From Longitalea arenae (lineage in GTDB: Bacteria > Bacteroidota > Bacteroidia > Chitinophagales > Chitinophagaceae): a DNA stretch of 64,000 nucleotides. The stretch spans positions 310,001 to 374,000 of the forward strand of contig NZ_JAFFJX010000003.1 of the NCBI RefSeq assembly GCF_016924755.1, written 5' to 3'. Under the pieces are notes generated by a model. It had not been told where the DNA came from. It ran no database searches and saw only the letters and a list, made by a program, of their open reading frames with translations. Below, piece after piece: positions 52,433 through 61,692 of the stretch. Numbering within the stretch: the first letter of the stretch is position 1; every line of letters starts with the position of its first letter. Both the position numbers and the translations under genes were made by a program.

Positions 52433-54235
52433 CTATTGATAATTTGGGTTCTGACCAAACTCTTCCGCATTCTCCAAGGCACTTAATTCCAATTGAGGAA
52501 TCGGACGTACCCAGTGGTGAGGCTGAATTAAAGTGATATCAGGATTCCATTTTTTGATGTAATTAACCCAATCCTGACCACGGAATACTCTTTTCAGATC
52601 GTACCAGCGATGTTGCTCACCGGCAAATTCTCGGGCACGCTCATCCAGAATAAGGTCCATGTTAACCTGTGCGGCAGTAACCTCCATATCAGTTTCTTTG
52701 CCGGGCTTGGCAGCTCGTCTTCTAATAACGTTCAGCATAGTAGCAGCATTCCCGAGGTCATTCAGTTGCGTATAAGCTTCTGCGGCGATCAGGTACATTT
52801 CTGCAAAACGCATGATATAGGCATCACTATAGTCAGTGGCGGCGGTCAGTGTTGCAGTACGGTTTGGATTAACAAACTTCCTGAATGATGGATAGTACTC
52901 AGTCAACACCGTATTGTTAATTATAGGTGCCGGCTGACCATGAACAGGATTTACATACAGGTCGCTCTTGCCCATGGCGATAATATTCGTATCCTTCCTG
53001 TTATAAGGCAGATCCCCTTTTGTAAGGAACATAGCAACATCACCAACTTTCGTTTCCTTGCCTACAACTTTTGCGTTTTTATCGAACCTGGCAGCTCCAA
53101 CATCAGCAGATGTCCAGGTATAGCTGTTATTGGCAATCCATGTTTCCTGGAAACAAGCATCATAACGGGAATCAATGGTTTCATTGAACAGATCAAGAAA
53201 ATGCCAGGTTGGCATCAGACGACCTTCCCCATCAACACCGTAGGCATTGATATATGTGTTGTTAAAGCCTGGTTTGCCGGTATACCTTGTTATTGTGTAT
53301 TTGAATATACGATTACCACCGGGATTACCACTTGTGTACATGTTGGCCGCATGATTTTCCTCATTATAAGCCAACACAAACATAGCTTCTTTGTTTCCTG
53401 CTCTCAGGGCAATAGGTTTAGCACTAATAGCCAGGCATGCTTCTTTAAATGTGGGATACAGGTCCAGCTGTAATGAGCCTTTGCTGTTGATCACTTCCAG
53501 CGCTGCATCCTTTGCTTTGGTAAACCAGGTAGTTCTATCGCCTCCTGTTGCATAATAAGCCCTTGTCAACAATACCCTCGCCAGTAATCCCATGGCAGAT
53601 CTTTTGTCAGCACGGCTGTATTCAGCAGCAGGCCATTTTACGGGTAAATTATTCTTAGCAAATTCAAGGTCACTGATGATCACTTCGTAGAATTGTTCCG
53701 GTGAACTTCTGTAAGCTTTCAACTCAGTACTTTCATCAGTTTCTTGAGTACGTAACATTACACCGCCAAATTGCTCAACCAACTGAAAATTATAGAAGGC
53801 TCTCATGAAATGCAATTCAGCCAGGCGTTGGTTCTTTTCTATGTCGTTGGTAAATCCAGCCTTATCGATACGGCCGATACCGGCATTACACAGGTTAATT
53901 CCTCTATACGCATATTGCCACAAATTCCTTGATTGGCCCTGTTGAGACGTTAAACCATCATAGTGGAGATATTGCCGTGCGTAGCTACCCCTTTTTGAGC
54001 CATACCATAAATCGGTTCCACCTTCCAGCAACCACATACCGTCCTCAACACCATACCAAAGGTGTAAGTCCTGGTAAACAGTTGCTGTAAGACTGGCAAA
54101 ACCTGTTGGTGTACTCCATAAGTTCTCAGCGGTAGCATCGCCCGGGTTAAATTCTTCGAGTTGTTTGGAACAGGAGGTAGCGGTGGTTACCAAAAAAGCC
54201 GCTACCGCATATGATAGATTCTTAAGCTTATTCAT
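52433..54235 (-). CDS. SusD/RagB-family glycan-binding lipoprotein (pair 2)
   Basis: About 600 residues from MNKLKNLSY, the start that gives a signal with lipobox TATSC; an ATG at 54247 would add four residues. SusD traits: ELHFMRAFYNFQLVEQFGGV, the helical repeats, YLIAAEAYTQLNDLGNAATM, LNVIRRRAA, and the C-terminal LILDERAREFAGEQHRWYDL segment. Follows SusC2 by 30 bp. Sequence is clearly different from SusD1, so the two pairs probably import different oligosaccharides. It lies next to the toxin-remnant region, which therefore abuts PUL 2 without interrupting it. Confidence 0.95.
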   Translation of the reverse strand: MNKLKNLSYAVAAFLVTTATSCSKQLEEFNPGDATAENLWSTPTGFASLTATVYQDLHLWYGVEDGMWLLEGGTDLWYGSKRGSYARQYLHYDGLTSQQGQSRNLWQYAYRGINLCNAGIGRIDKAGFTNDIEKNQRLAELHFMRAFYNFQLVEQFGGVMLRTQETDESTELKAYRSSPEQFYEVIISDLEFAKNNLPVKWPAAEYSRADKRSAMGLLARVLLTRAYYATGGDRTTWFTKAKDAALEVINSKGSLQLDLYPTFKEACLAISAKPIALRAGNKEAMFVLAYNEENHAANMYTSGNPGGNRIFKYTITRYTGKPGFNNTYINAYGVDGEGRLMPTWHFLDLFNETIDSRYDACFQETWIANNSYTWTSADVGAARFDKNAKVVGKETKVGDVAMFLTKGDLPYNRKDTNIIAMGKSDLYVNPVHGQPAPIINNTVLTEYYPSFRKFVNPNRTATLTAATDYSDAYIMRFAEMYLIAAEAYTQLNDLGNAATMLNVIRRRAAKPGKETDMEVTAAQVNMDLILDERAREFAGEQHRWYDLKRVFRGQDWVNYIKKWNPDITLIQPHHWVRPIPQLELSALENAEEFGQNPNYQ

Positions 54236-54265
54236 ATTAGTAATCATTTTAGAGTAGAGAATTAT

Positions 54266-57200
54266 TTAGAAATCAATGTTTGCACCAAATACAAACTGGC
54301 GTGTGATCGGTGCATTTTCAGTACCTCCCGCTTCAGGGTCATAATTCTTCAGCAAATGATTTTTCGTTTTGATAAACATATTGTGACCTGTTACATACAG
54401 GCGGATCTTTTCAGAATAAACCTTTCTGCTCACTTGAGAAGGCAGGTTATAAGCCAGTGTTAAGGTCTTTAATTTGAAATAAGAGCCATCAACAATGTTC
54501 ATAGAAAGATAACCGGTATATCCAGTACTGTTACCACTTGCAAATGTTTGTCCCAGGCGCGGCTGAGGGAAATCGTTGGTTGGATTTCTGGGGGTCCAGT
54601 AATCGAAGTCAGCGATACCATTGCCACTGCCATCAACATTGTAACGGGCTGCCAGGAAATCGGCATTGATGATCTGACCGTAACGGGCAACAATGTAGGC
54701 GCTTAATTCAAAACCTTTATAAGTAAAGGTATTTTGTAAACCGCCATACCATTTAGGCACATCAGCACCATTCCAAGCCTGGTCGTTGATGGGATCAATG
54801 ATCTTATCGCCATTTCTATCCAGTACTTTTATATCACCGGGTTGATAAACGTGACCGCTTCCTGTTTTATATCCTTCTTTATTTTCATCTGTTTGCCAGA
54901 TACCTATCTTTTTATAACCATACCATGATCTAATGGGACGTCCTACAAACAAAGAGTTTGTTTCAGCCTTGATGATATCCTTGTCTGTGATCAAACTGGT
55001 AATTTTCTCACGGGCAGAAGTAAAGGTCAAAGTGGTAGTCCACCTGAAATCGCCGCGGTTTACATTAACCGTTGTAAGGGCAAGCTCAACACCTTCGTTC
55101 TCAGAAGTACCAATGTTCTCCCAAATATCTTCAAATCCTGAAGAGAGCGGGAACGGACGTTTGAACAGGATGTCGTCAGTTTTTGTTTTGTATACTTCCA
55201 CTGTACCATAGATCCTGCTTTTTAACAAAGCAAAGTCAAGACCTATATTGGTAGTGGCCGATTTTTCCCAGGTAAGGTTGGGGTTACCACGGGTAGCTCT
55301 AAATATACCAGTAGGAACTACAGAAGTACCAATAACGGCATTTTGGGTCTGCAATACAGATTGTGTGGCGTATGGTGTTACCGAAGCATTACCAGCGACA
55401 CCGTAAGTAGCGCGGATCTTTAAATTATTAAGCCAAAAAGCGCCCTTCATGAACTCTTCCTGGTGAACGTTCCAGCCTAAACCCACGGAAGGGAAATAAT
55501 CCCATTTGTTTCCGGGAGATAAACGCGAAACACCGTCTGCCCGCATAGTAGCAGTCAACAGATATTTGCCTTTAAAAGTATAATTTATACGGCCTCCATA
55601 AGACATGGTAACTGTTCTCGTAAAATCAGAATTGAGTACGCGGGTACTTGCTTCTGAGTTTTCCAGACCATAGAATTGCCAGTTGCTCAGAATCAGTTTT
55701 TGGCCGATTGCTTCGTAGAGATCATAGTCCTGGCGTGTATAGCTGGTGAAACCGGTAAGGGTGATATTATGATCAGCGAATTTGCGGGTATAAGTAAGGA
55801 TGTTATCCCAGTTAATAAAGCGGGTGAACGCACTAGCCACTTCTGCTGAAATACCCCTTGAGCTACCAAAGTTTGCAAGGGTATTTGCGTCATACATTTC
55901 ACCGCGACGGCTATAAGTAAGCGTTGTACCCAGGTTACTGCGGAGGCTTAAGCCGGTAATCGGCGTAATTTCCAGGTAACCGTTAGCTATAAGATTTCCT
56001 CTTTTCGTATTGTCAACAAGCGCATTCGGCCTTTCGTCTGCCAATGGACTCAGTAAATTTCTATTGGTAGTTGTTTGACCTGTAGGAAGCAGTGGGAATA
56101 ATTTGATGTTTCCGGCACTATCATAAGCTTCACCTAAAGGAACAAAACCATTTATTCTTGAGAAGGGATCAGTACGGCTGTTGGTATTCTGATATGTCAA
56201 CTGAGTCATCAAACCGGCCTTAAAGATGCTGCTGATACGCTGGTCGTAATTCAAACGCGTATTATAACGTGTATTATCGGTTCCCCGCAGCACACCTTCC
56301 TGCCTGTAAACACCTGCAGCAAAATATACTTTTGTTTTGTCGCCGCCAGACTGAATAGAAGCCGTATGGCTCTGTTCAATACCATTGCGGGTAGCCAGGT
56401 CGAGCCAGTCAACCCATTTGTCTTGCTGATACCAGGGGCGTTCATTGTTATCAAATACACCTGCATCATCAGGAACAGGCGCATTATTACCCTCATAAGC
56501 ATCCTTTCTGAATTGTATGAATTCCTGGCCCATACGGGTTTTAGGATATTTCAAGGAATTTATCCCATAAAAACCGTTGTAAGAAACCTTCGGCCGGTCT
56601 TTACCTCTCTTGGTAGTTACGATGATAACGCCATTAGCGCCCATCCATCCGTAAATGGCGGTAGCAGAAGCATCTTTCATCACATCTATCGATTCAATAT
56701 CATTGGGGTTCAGGTCGGCAATGTTACCACCCTGAAAACCATCAATGATCACCAAAGGCTCACTGGTTACATTCGTACCTCCTAGACCATTGGCTGTACC
56801 ACTCAGGGTTCTGTTACCACGTAATTGGATAGAAACACCACCACCGGGTGCACCGCTGGTACGGTTGATATCCAAACCGGGAATTCTACCCTGTAATGCT
56901 TCTGCAGCATTTGAAACGGGTTGTGCGGTTACCATACCGGGTTTTACTGAATATACAGCACCGGTAAGGTCTCTTCTTTTCGACGTACCATAACCTACTA
57001 CTACCACCTGGTCGAGGTCGGCATTGTCGTAGGCCATGCTTACGTTAATAGTGGAATCGTTTCCTACTCTTTGCTCCTTTTGTAAAAAGCCTACAAAGCT
57101 GAATACAAGTACGGAATTTTCAGAGGAAACTGGAATGCGGAAAGTTCCTGTTACATCGGCGGTGACACTTATTCGGGTGCCAAACACGTTAACGTTCACC

Positions 57201-57337
57201 CCGGGAAGCGGATTCCCCGACGGGTCTTTAACTTTACCTGTAACAACTCTTTCCTGTGCGATCAGGTACGTGCAGTTTAGTAGCATAAAAAACGCCATCA
57301 TCATCAGGCATTTCAAGGACGACGGTTTTCCAATCAT
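54266..57337 (-). CDS. SusC/RagA-family TonB-dependent receptor (pair 2)
   Basis: 1023 residues with a signal peptide (about 1-28, ending LIAQ). CarboxypepD_reg-like domain (RVVTGKVKDPSGNPLPGVNV, LVFSFVGFLQKEQRVG), plug domain from DQVVVVGYGTSKRRDLTGAV, EALQGRIPGLDI, IDVMKDASATAIYGWMGANG, then the barrel to the terminal FGANIDF. The plug's usual YGSRGANG is YGWMGANG here. No STN domain. Outer-membrane importer working with SusD2. The upstream 378 bp share short sequence blocks with the region upstream of DUF3826-susC1. Confidence 0.96.
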   Translation of the reverse strand: MIGKPSSLKCLMMMAFFMLLNCTYLIAQERVVTGKVKDPSGNPLPGVNVNVFGTRISVTADVTGTFRIPVSSENSVLVFSFVGFLQKEQRVGNDSTINVSMAYDNADLDQVVVVGYGTSKRRDLTGAVYSVKPGMVTAQPVSNAAEALQGRIPGLDINRTSGAPGGGVSIQLRGNRTLSGTANGLGGTNVTSEPLVIIDGFQGGNIADLNPNDIESIDVMKDASATAIYGWMGANGVIIVTTKRGKDRPKVSYNGFYGINSLKYPKTRMGQEFIQFRKDAYEGNNAPVPDDAGVFDNNERPWYQQDKWVDWLDLATRNGIEQSHTASIQSGGDKTKVYFAAGVYRQEGVLRGTDNTRYNTRLNYDQRISSIFKAGLMTQLTYQNTNSRTDPFSRINGFVPLGEAYDSAGNIKLFPLLPTGQTTTNRNLLSPLADERPNALVDNTKRGNLIANGYLEITPITGLSLRSNLGTTLTYSRRGEMYDANTLANFGSSRGISAEVASAFTRFINWDNILTYTRKFADHNITLTGFTSYTRQDYDLYEAIGQKLILSNWQFYGLENSEASTRVLNSDFTRTVTMSYGGRINYTFKGKYLLTATMRADGVSRLSPGNKWDYFPSVGLGWNVHQEEFMKGAFWLNNLKIRATYGVAGNASVTPYATQSVLQTQNAVIGTSVVPTGIFRATRGNPNLTWEKSATTNIGLDFALLKSRIYGTVEVYKTKTDDILFKRPFPLSSGFEDIWENIGTSENEGVELALTTVNVNRGDFRWTTTLTFTSAREKITSLITDKDIIKAETNSLFVGRPIRSWYGYKKIGIWQTDENKEGYKTGSGHVYQPGDIKVLDRNGDKIIDPINDQAWNGADVPKWYGGLQNTFTYKGFELSAYIVARYGQIINADFLAARYNVDGSGNGIADFDYWTPRNPTNDFPQPRLGQTFASGNSTGYTGYLSMNIVDGSYFKLKTLTLAYNLPSQVSRKVYSEKIRLYVTGHNMFIKTKNHLLKNYDPEAGGTENAPITRQFVFGANIDF

Positions 57338-57715
57338 ACAACAGTTGTTTAAGATTTATGTTTTAACAATTGAGAGGAGCATATTTAACCAAGGAACAAT
57401 TACTGCTACTACGTGCATAGCTACGCGCAAAGAGATGGGGTGGATGTTGGTTTTTCGGATATTGCATACTAATCACAAGAAACGGCTACGTGCCGGGTGA
57501 AACAATGTCATTTATTCCTAAAATGATGGAACATCTTACTATCCAATAAAGGCTTACCCATATTCCAGGACATATAAGTATATTCCATTGACCGTCATAA
57601 CCATTACTTAACATAACGGTAACGCCATGGCATAACCACTTAGTTTTTTCCTTAATATGTAGCAGCGATTATTAAATCAATAATCCATCTACTTCACGTT
57701 GGCAAAAGCAATCAT
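57338..57715 (-). promoter_or_regulatory. Upstream region of susC2-susD2
   Basis: 378 bp without a gene. It contains TTTAACCAA (57384-57392), CGGATATTGC (57456-57465) and ATATTCCAGGAC (57560-57571). These are in the same order as TTGGTTAA, CGGATATTGC and ATATTCAGGAC upstream of DUF3826-susC1, with spacings of 72 and 104 bp here against 90 and 127 bp there. No exact promoter boxes were fixed by eye. Confidence 0.45.
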
Positions 57716-60463
57716 TTATTTTTCGAATAACCAGTCCAACGCTCCGGCGTTCTCAGTAACGCCCAGTCCGGCATCAACTACCGGCAATGGATCATTATCA
57801 TTGATAAAGCCTAGCAGTAAACATGACCCCTTACCCAAGGTAAGTGTATGTGTGCCAGCTTGAAACGTAAATGCATGTATGTTTATTGCGGGGAAACCAT
57901 CTATTGCAAGCGCATTTGCCACCTTTATTTCAGCCTGGCCATAATCATTGGCGCTTGCATCCACTTCCAATGTTGGCTCGGGCAAATAGGCGCTGTTCTT
58001 TTCTGCAAAGTATGCCACCAGCAATTTCACAGGCACTGCTGTCTTGAACTGTAAACTGGTGCCTTCTGTGATCTGGCGGGCCTGGCTGTAATGAATACCC
58101 TGTAAACCAGTCAGGAATGCGGGCAGGTCATTGATCACTACACTCAGATCAGGGAAGATCTGCGCATTCTTTTGCACCGTATATCTTTTTAGGTTTTCAG
58201 TCAATATCTCTACAGGCGCATTCTTAAACGGCTTCAGCGCAGTTACTCCAGCGCCTGCACCCTGCTTCTTCAATACGGCAATATGCTTTTTGAAGTTTTC
58301 CAACTCACGTTGATAATAGGGCAACAACTCCACCCAGGTCTTATTCTTCGTGTCCCTTCCCACTACCGGGATCTTGCGTTGCGCCGTTTGCATGCTGTTC
58401 GCATATAAATAAGTAGTATCGGTACGGGCCGCCAGTTCCGCAAAATGCGCCACGCTCTTTTCCAGCAAGGGCACAGCCTGCTCCAGGTCAGATACTTTGT
58501 TTGAATACTTGAATTTCAACACCTGGATAGCCGCTCTTGCCTTCCAGGCATAGAATTGCGCCATCGACTGATAGCAATACATATCATTTTTCAAGCGGTT
58601 GAACTCTTCCAGGTTCGTTTTGATATGTAGCGCTGCCTTTTCAATAGCCGCTACCGCCTTGGCGCCATGTACAATGATCTCATCTGCGATCTGCACCGGC
58701 GTTTCGCCAATATGCGGTTCTTTTTTTGCTTCCTTCTCGGCATATTCTATGATCATCTCCCCTTCCGGGCTTTCTGAATTATATAATAAGGTAAATAAAC
58801 CGAAACGTTTGGGGTCGATCAACTGGGTCATTAACATCCCCAGCGTCATGGTCTGGCGGTTACCATCTGTAATTCCATAACGTCGCAGGATCTTGGGCGA
58901 AATTTCACCTGATTGCTCATACGCTTCTACAATATGTTTTGCCTGATCTGCCGGGCAGCCGAATTTAGCACCCAGGCTGCCTGACCAATATGCCAGTTCC
59001 TCCTGCCGGTTGCGATTGGCCTTCCAGGCATACCTTGCCCAGGTTCTGTACCAGATCCAGTCGCGCTCGATCTCCAGCAAACGCGGTGATGTTTTATCCG
59101 CCGTGTATGGCCAATCCCAATAAGAAGCCTGGGGATAGAGGTGAAGTCCATTAGCCTCCATGATCGTGTGCATCGACTGCACACATTTTTGTATAAAGTC
59201 AGGCGAACCGTAACGGAATGGTTCCAGGTTGGCCAGAATGTGCACGTTCTCTATCTGCACGGTCCCGATGCGGCTAAGGCTCCGGTGCAGTTCTGCCCAG
59301 GGACCCCGCGGCTCATATGTTGTTAAGGCTTCGCCATTGAATTTCGCTTCGGTATACAGGTTCTTATAAATAGGTAAGGCTTCTTTCATAACCCGGGGTG
59401 CATCGGTATCGTGTGCGCGCAGTACGATCGGGGGTTCATCTTTCTTGCCCAGGATCTTCAATCCATCCTGCACGCCTGGGATAATGGTTTTTGTAAACCA
59501 GTCAACATCGTCCTGCCCTACTCCTTCCATGGCTTCCCCCAGCGCCACCATTAAACCCACGTTCGGATACTTGGCTACAAATGCGGCAATAGACTTGCGC
59601 GTGTAATCGGAGATCAATGGGACGATAGGCCGGTTGCGGTCCTGTGTTTTTATATTGTGCTTTTCAGCAAATGGCTTTGACACAATAATATTATAGAACA
59701 TTTGTATCACCCAGATGCCGCGTTTGTCTGCTTCCGATGTGAGAAAAGCAAACAACTCTTCATTTTTCTTAAAAGTGGCATCGTCTACTTCTACGGCATA
59801 CGGATACTCTTTAGTGCGAACGAGTGAAGCAAAGGGGTGGCCGTTCCATAAATAGAGTGAGTTCAGGCGGTTCACCACCAGTGAATCGAGGTACTGCACC
59901 CAAAGTTGTTTATCGTACAACCAGGGAAATGTTTCGGGTGTATAAGGATATTCGTAAACGGTTCTTCCCGGTAAATAATATGGTTTCTGAACGCCTATAC
60001 AGGTTCCGCGTAATACCATTTCGGGTTTGTCGACCATCGAGAGATCAGCGGGGATCATTTTTTTATTCGTTACCTGCTCGGCCAGCTCCAGGCAGCCGTA
60101 TAAAGCGCCTGAGGCATCGGTACCGGCGATGATCACGCCTTTACTGTTGCTCTTTATAGAAAATCCCTCCTTGCCTGTTGTATCGGGTTTCAACTGAAAA
60201 CTTCCGGCCGCTTTTTTAATGAGCGCATCACCGTAGTTACCTGCTACGATCGTAGTTCCGGTGCCCGCAAATTTTGCATCGGCTGAAACCGCTACTGTAT
60301 AACCCGCAGCACGTAAGGCCACGGCCAGTTTTTCTGTTCCGTATTTAACTCTTGGGGAATTATTTGCAGTTACAATTGTAACGTTCTTATCCGTGGGTTT
60401 GTCAGAAGCCCAGCTAGTATTCAGGGTCACCAAGCTAACAACCAATACAAGAAAGCCTTTCAT
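57716..60463 (-). CDS. Putative alpha-uronidase (GH67/GH115-like, alpha-galacturonidase type)
   Basis: 915 residues with a signal peptide (about 1-19, ending WAS). Residues about 25-150 form a GH67/GH20-type N-terminal alpha/beta domain (GTEKLAVALRAAGYTVAVSA, GVIIAGTDASGALYGCLELA). A (beta/alpha)8 barrel follows (about 155-470) with LNSLYLWNGHPFAS, VGLMVALGEAMEGVGQDD (candidate catalytic acid), EPRGPWAELHRSLSRIG and LYPQASYWDWPY. The rest is helical plus a C-terminal beta-domain. Such proteins in this phylum are often labelled alpha-galacturonidase. Release of terminal galacturonic or glucuronic acid would suit a pectin locus, but activity is inferred. Confidence 0.68.
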   Translation of the reverse strand: MKGFLVLVVSLVTLNTSWASDKPTDKNVTIVTANNSPRVKYGTEKLAVALRAAGYTVAVSADAKFAGTGTTIVAGNYGDALIKKAAGSFQLKPDTTGKEGFSIKSNSKGVIIAGTDASGALYGCLELAEQVTNKKMIPADLSMVDKPEMVLRGTCIGVQKPYYLPGRTVYEYPYTPETFPWLYDKQLWVQYLDSLVVNRLNSLYLWNGHPFASLVRTKEYPYAVEVDDATFKKNEELFAFLTSEADKRGIWVIQMFYNIIVSKPFAEKHNIKTQDRNRPIVPLISDYTRKSIAAFVAKYPNVGLMVALGEAMEGVGQDDVDWFTKTIIPGVQDGLKILGKKDEPPIVLRAHDTDAPRVMKEALPIYKNLYTEAKFNGEALTTYEPRGPWAELHRSLSRIGTVQIENVHILANLEPFRYGSPDFIQKCVQSMHTIMEANGLHLYPQASYWDWPYTADKTSPRLLEIERDWIWYRTWARYAWKANRNRQEELAYWSGSLGAKFGCPADQAKHIVEAYEQSGEISPKILRRYGITDGNRQTMTLGMLMTQLIDPKRFGLFTLLYNSESPEGEMIIEYAEKEAKKEPHIGETPVQIADEIIVHGAKAVAAIEKAALHIKTNLEEFNRLKNDMYCYQSMAQFYAWKARAAIQVLKFKYSNKVSDLEQAVPLLEKSVAHFAELAARTDTTYLYANSMQTAQRKIPVVGRDTKNKTWVELLPYYQRELENFKKHIAVLKKQGAGAGVTALKPFKNAPVEILTENLKRYTVQKNAQIFPDLSVVINDLPAFLTGLQGIHYSQARQITEGTSLQFKTAVPVKLLVAYFAEKNSAYLPEPTLEVDASANDYGQAEIKVANALAIDGFPAINIHAFTFQAGTHTLTLGKGSCLLLGFINDNDPLPVVDAGLGVTENAGALDWLFEK

Positions 60464-60502
60464 TAGAATGTTGTGATTTAGAAATTTACGGTTTGGGTAT
60501 GG

Positions 60503-61564
60503 TTAATGTATGATCTCATTTAGTTTAACGCCTCCGGCTGCACTCGACCTATACGCTGCTTCTACACAAGCCATCGTATATATGCAATCTTCCACTGAAT
60601 TATCAGGTTTCGAAATATTACCGGCGGCTGCCTGCATCACCTGCTCCATGCTGCCCATAAAGGCATGCGGGAACCAGCTTCCTTCTACCGCCAGCTTTTT
60701 CCATTCTCCGGTCTCATTGCCGGTCATGGTCATATACTGAAATACATCTTCTACTCCATGCGGGTAATTCATCAGCAAGCCCATATCTATTTTAATGGCG
60801 CCCTGCGTTCCTTCGAATTTTATATAGGAATGCTGGTGCTCCAGTCCAAATTTGTGACAATGGTTGGTGATAATATTCGCCCTGATCATATCGCCATAAT
60901 CCATGATGATATTGCTGCGCACAGAAGCCAGCTGGCTCATATCAGGATGTTTCACCGTTTTGGCATACACGCCGGCCGGATTTCCAAAAAAGGTTCGCAC
61001 CAGGTCAATGTAATGTATGCTATGGTATAATATTTCCACCCGCGGCGATTCATAGAGGAATGTCCATAGATGCCAGGGTGTGAAAACGTTCACATTGATC
61101 TCAATGTCGCAGAGCTGCCCGAGTGCGCCCTGTTGGATCAATTTTCTCGCAGCTTTTATGAAAGGGGCATATCGTAGTTGAAAGTTAATGGCCGCCACCA
61201 GTTTTTTATCCCTCGTAAATTGCAGAATAGCTTTGGCTTCTTCGTAATCATCGCCCATGGGTTTCTGGATCAACACCGCTGAACCGGCGGGCAAATATTC
61301 GAGCACCTGCCTGATCGCAGCGCCAGGTACCGCTACGTCATATACTACCGGCGAGAGGTTCAGCCGCGCTACATCTTCCATGCGCTCAAACACGATCGGT
61401 ATATTGAACTTCTGCGCGGTGGCAACGGCTTTTTCTTTATCGATATCATAAATGCCGGCCACATTATAACCGGCCAGCTGATAAGCCGGCAGATGGGCAT
61501 CGTTTACGATACCACCGGCTCCGATGATAATGATGGGTGCTTTATATGATAATGCTTCCTTCAC
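60503..61564 (-). CDS. Gfo/Idh/MocA family oxidoreductase
   Basis: 353 residues, cytoplasmic. Rossmann motif IIIIGAGGIVNDAHLPAY near the start, the EKP-equivalent LIQKPMGDDYEEA with Gln replacing the usual Glu, and HSIHYIDLVR with the family His. A C-terminal alpha/beta domain (about 130-340) carries the substrate. NAD(P)-dependent oxidation of a sugar or sugar derivative is expected; the substrate is unknown. It lies between the uronidase and the RhaT-like transporter, on the same strand, supporting a role in processing an imported deoxyhexose or uronate. The EKP Glu-to-Gln change is a mild oddity. Confidence 0.9.
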   Translation of the reverse strand: MKEALSYKAPIIIIGAGGIVNDAHLPAYQLAGYNVAGIYDIDKEKAVATAQKFNIPIVFERMEDVARLNLSPVVYDVAVPGAAIRQVLEYLPAGSAVLIQKPMGDDYEEAKAILQFTRDKKLVAAINFQLRYAPFIKAARKLIQQGALGQLCDIEINVNVFTPWHLWTFLYESPRVEILYHSIHYIDLVRTFFGNPAGVYAKTVKHPDMSQLASVRSNIIMDYGDMIRANIITNHCHKFGLEHQHSYIKFEGTQGAIKIDMGLLMNYPHGVEDVFQYMTMTGNETGEWKKLAVEGSWFPHAFMGSMEQVMQAAAGNISKPDNSVEDCIYTMACVEAAYRSSAAGGVKLNEIIH

Positions 61565-61582
61565 TTATTTATAAATGTGTCG

Positions 61583-61692
61583 GTTTATGGTTTCTCGTTT
61601 GTTGTTTATGGTTCTGCAGGTGCAACCGGCTGATTAATTTTATACCTCCCAAATGGGAAGCAACCATAAACTATAAACCAAAAACTATAAAC
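61583..61692. repeat. GTTTATG heptamer array with inverted partner (element 4)
   Basis: Five 7-mers (GTTTATG GTTTCTC GTTTGTT GTTTATG GTTCTGC) at 61583-61617 face four inverted 7-mers (CATAAAC TATAAAC CAAAAAC TATAAAC) at 61665-61692 across a 47-bp spacer. The layout matches elements 1 and 3 with a different unit. The right arm overlaps the last codons and TAG of the rhaT-like gene (61685). Confidence 0.88.
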
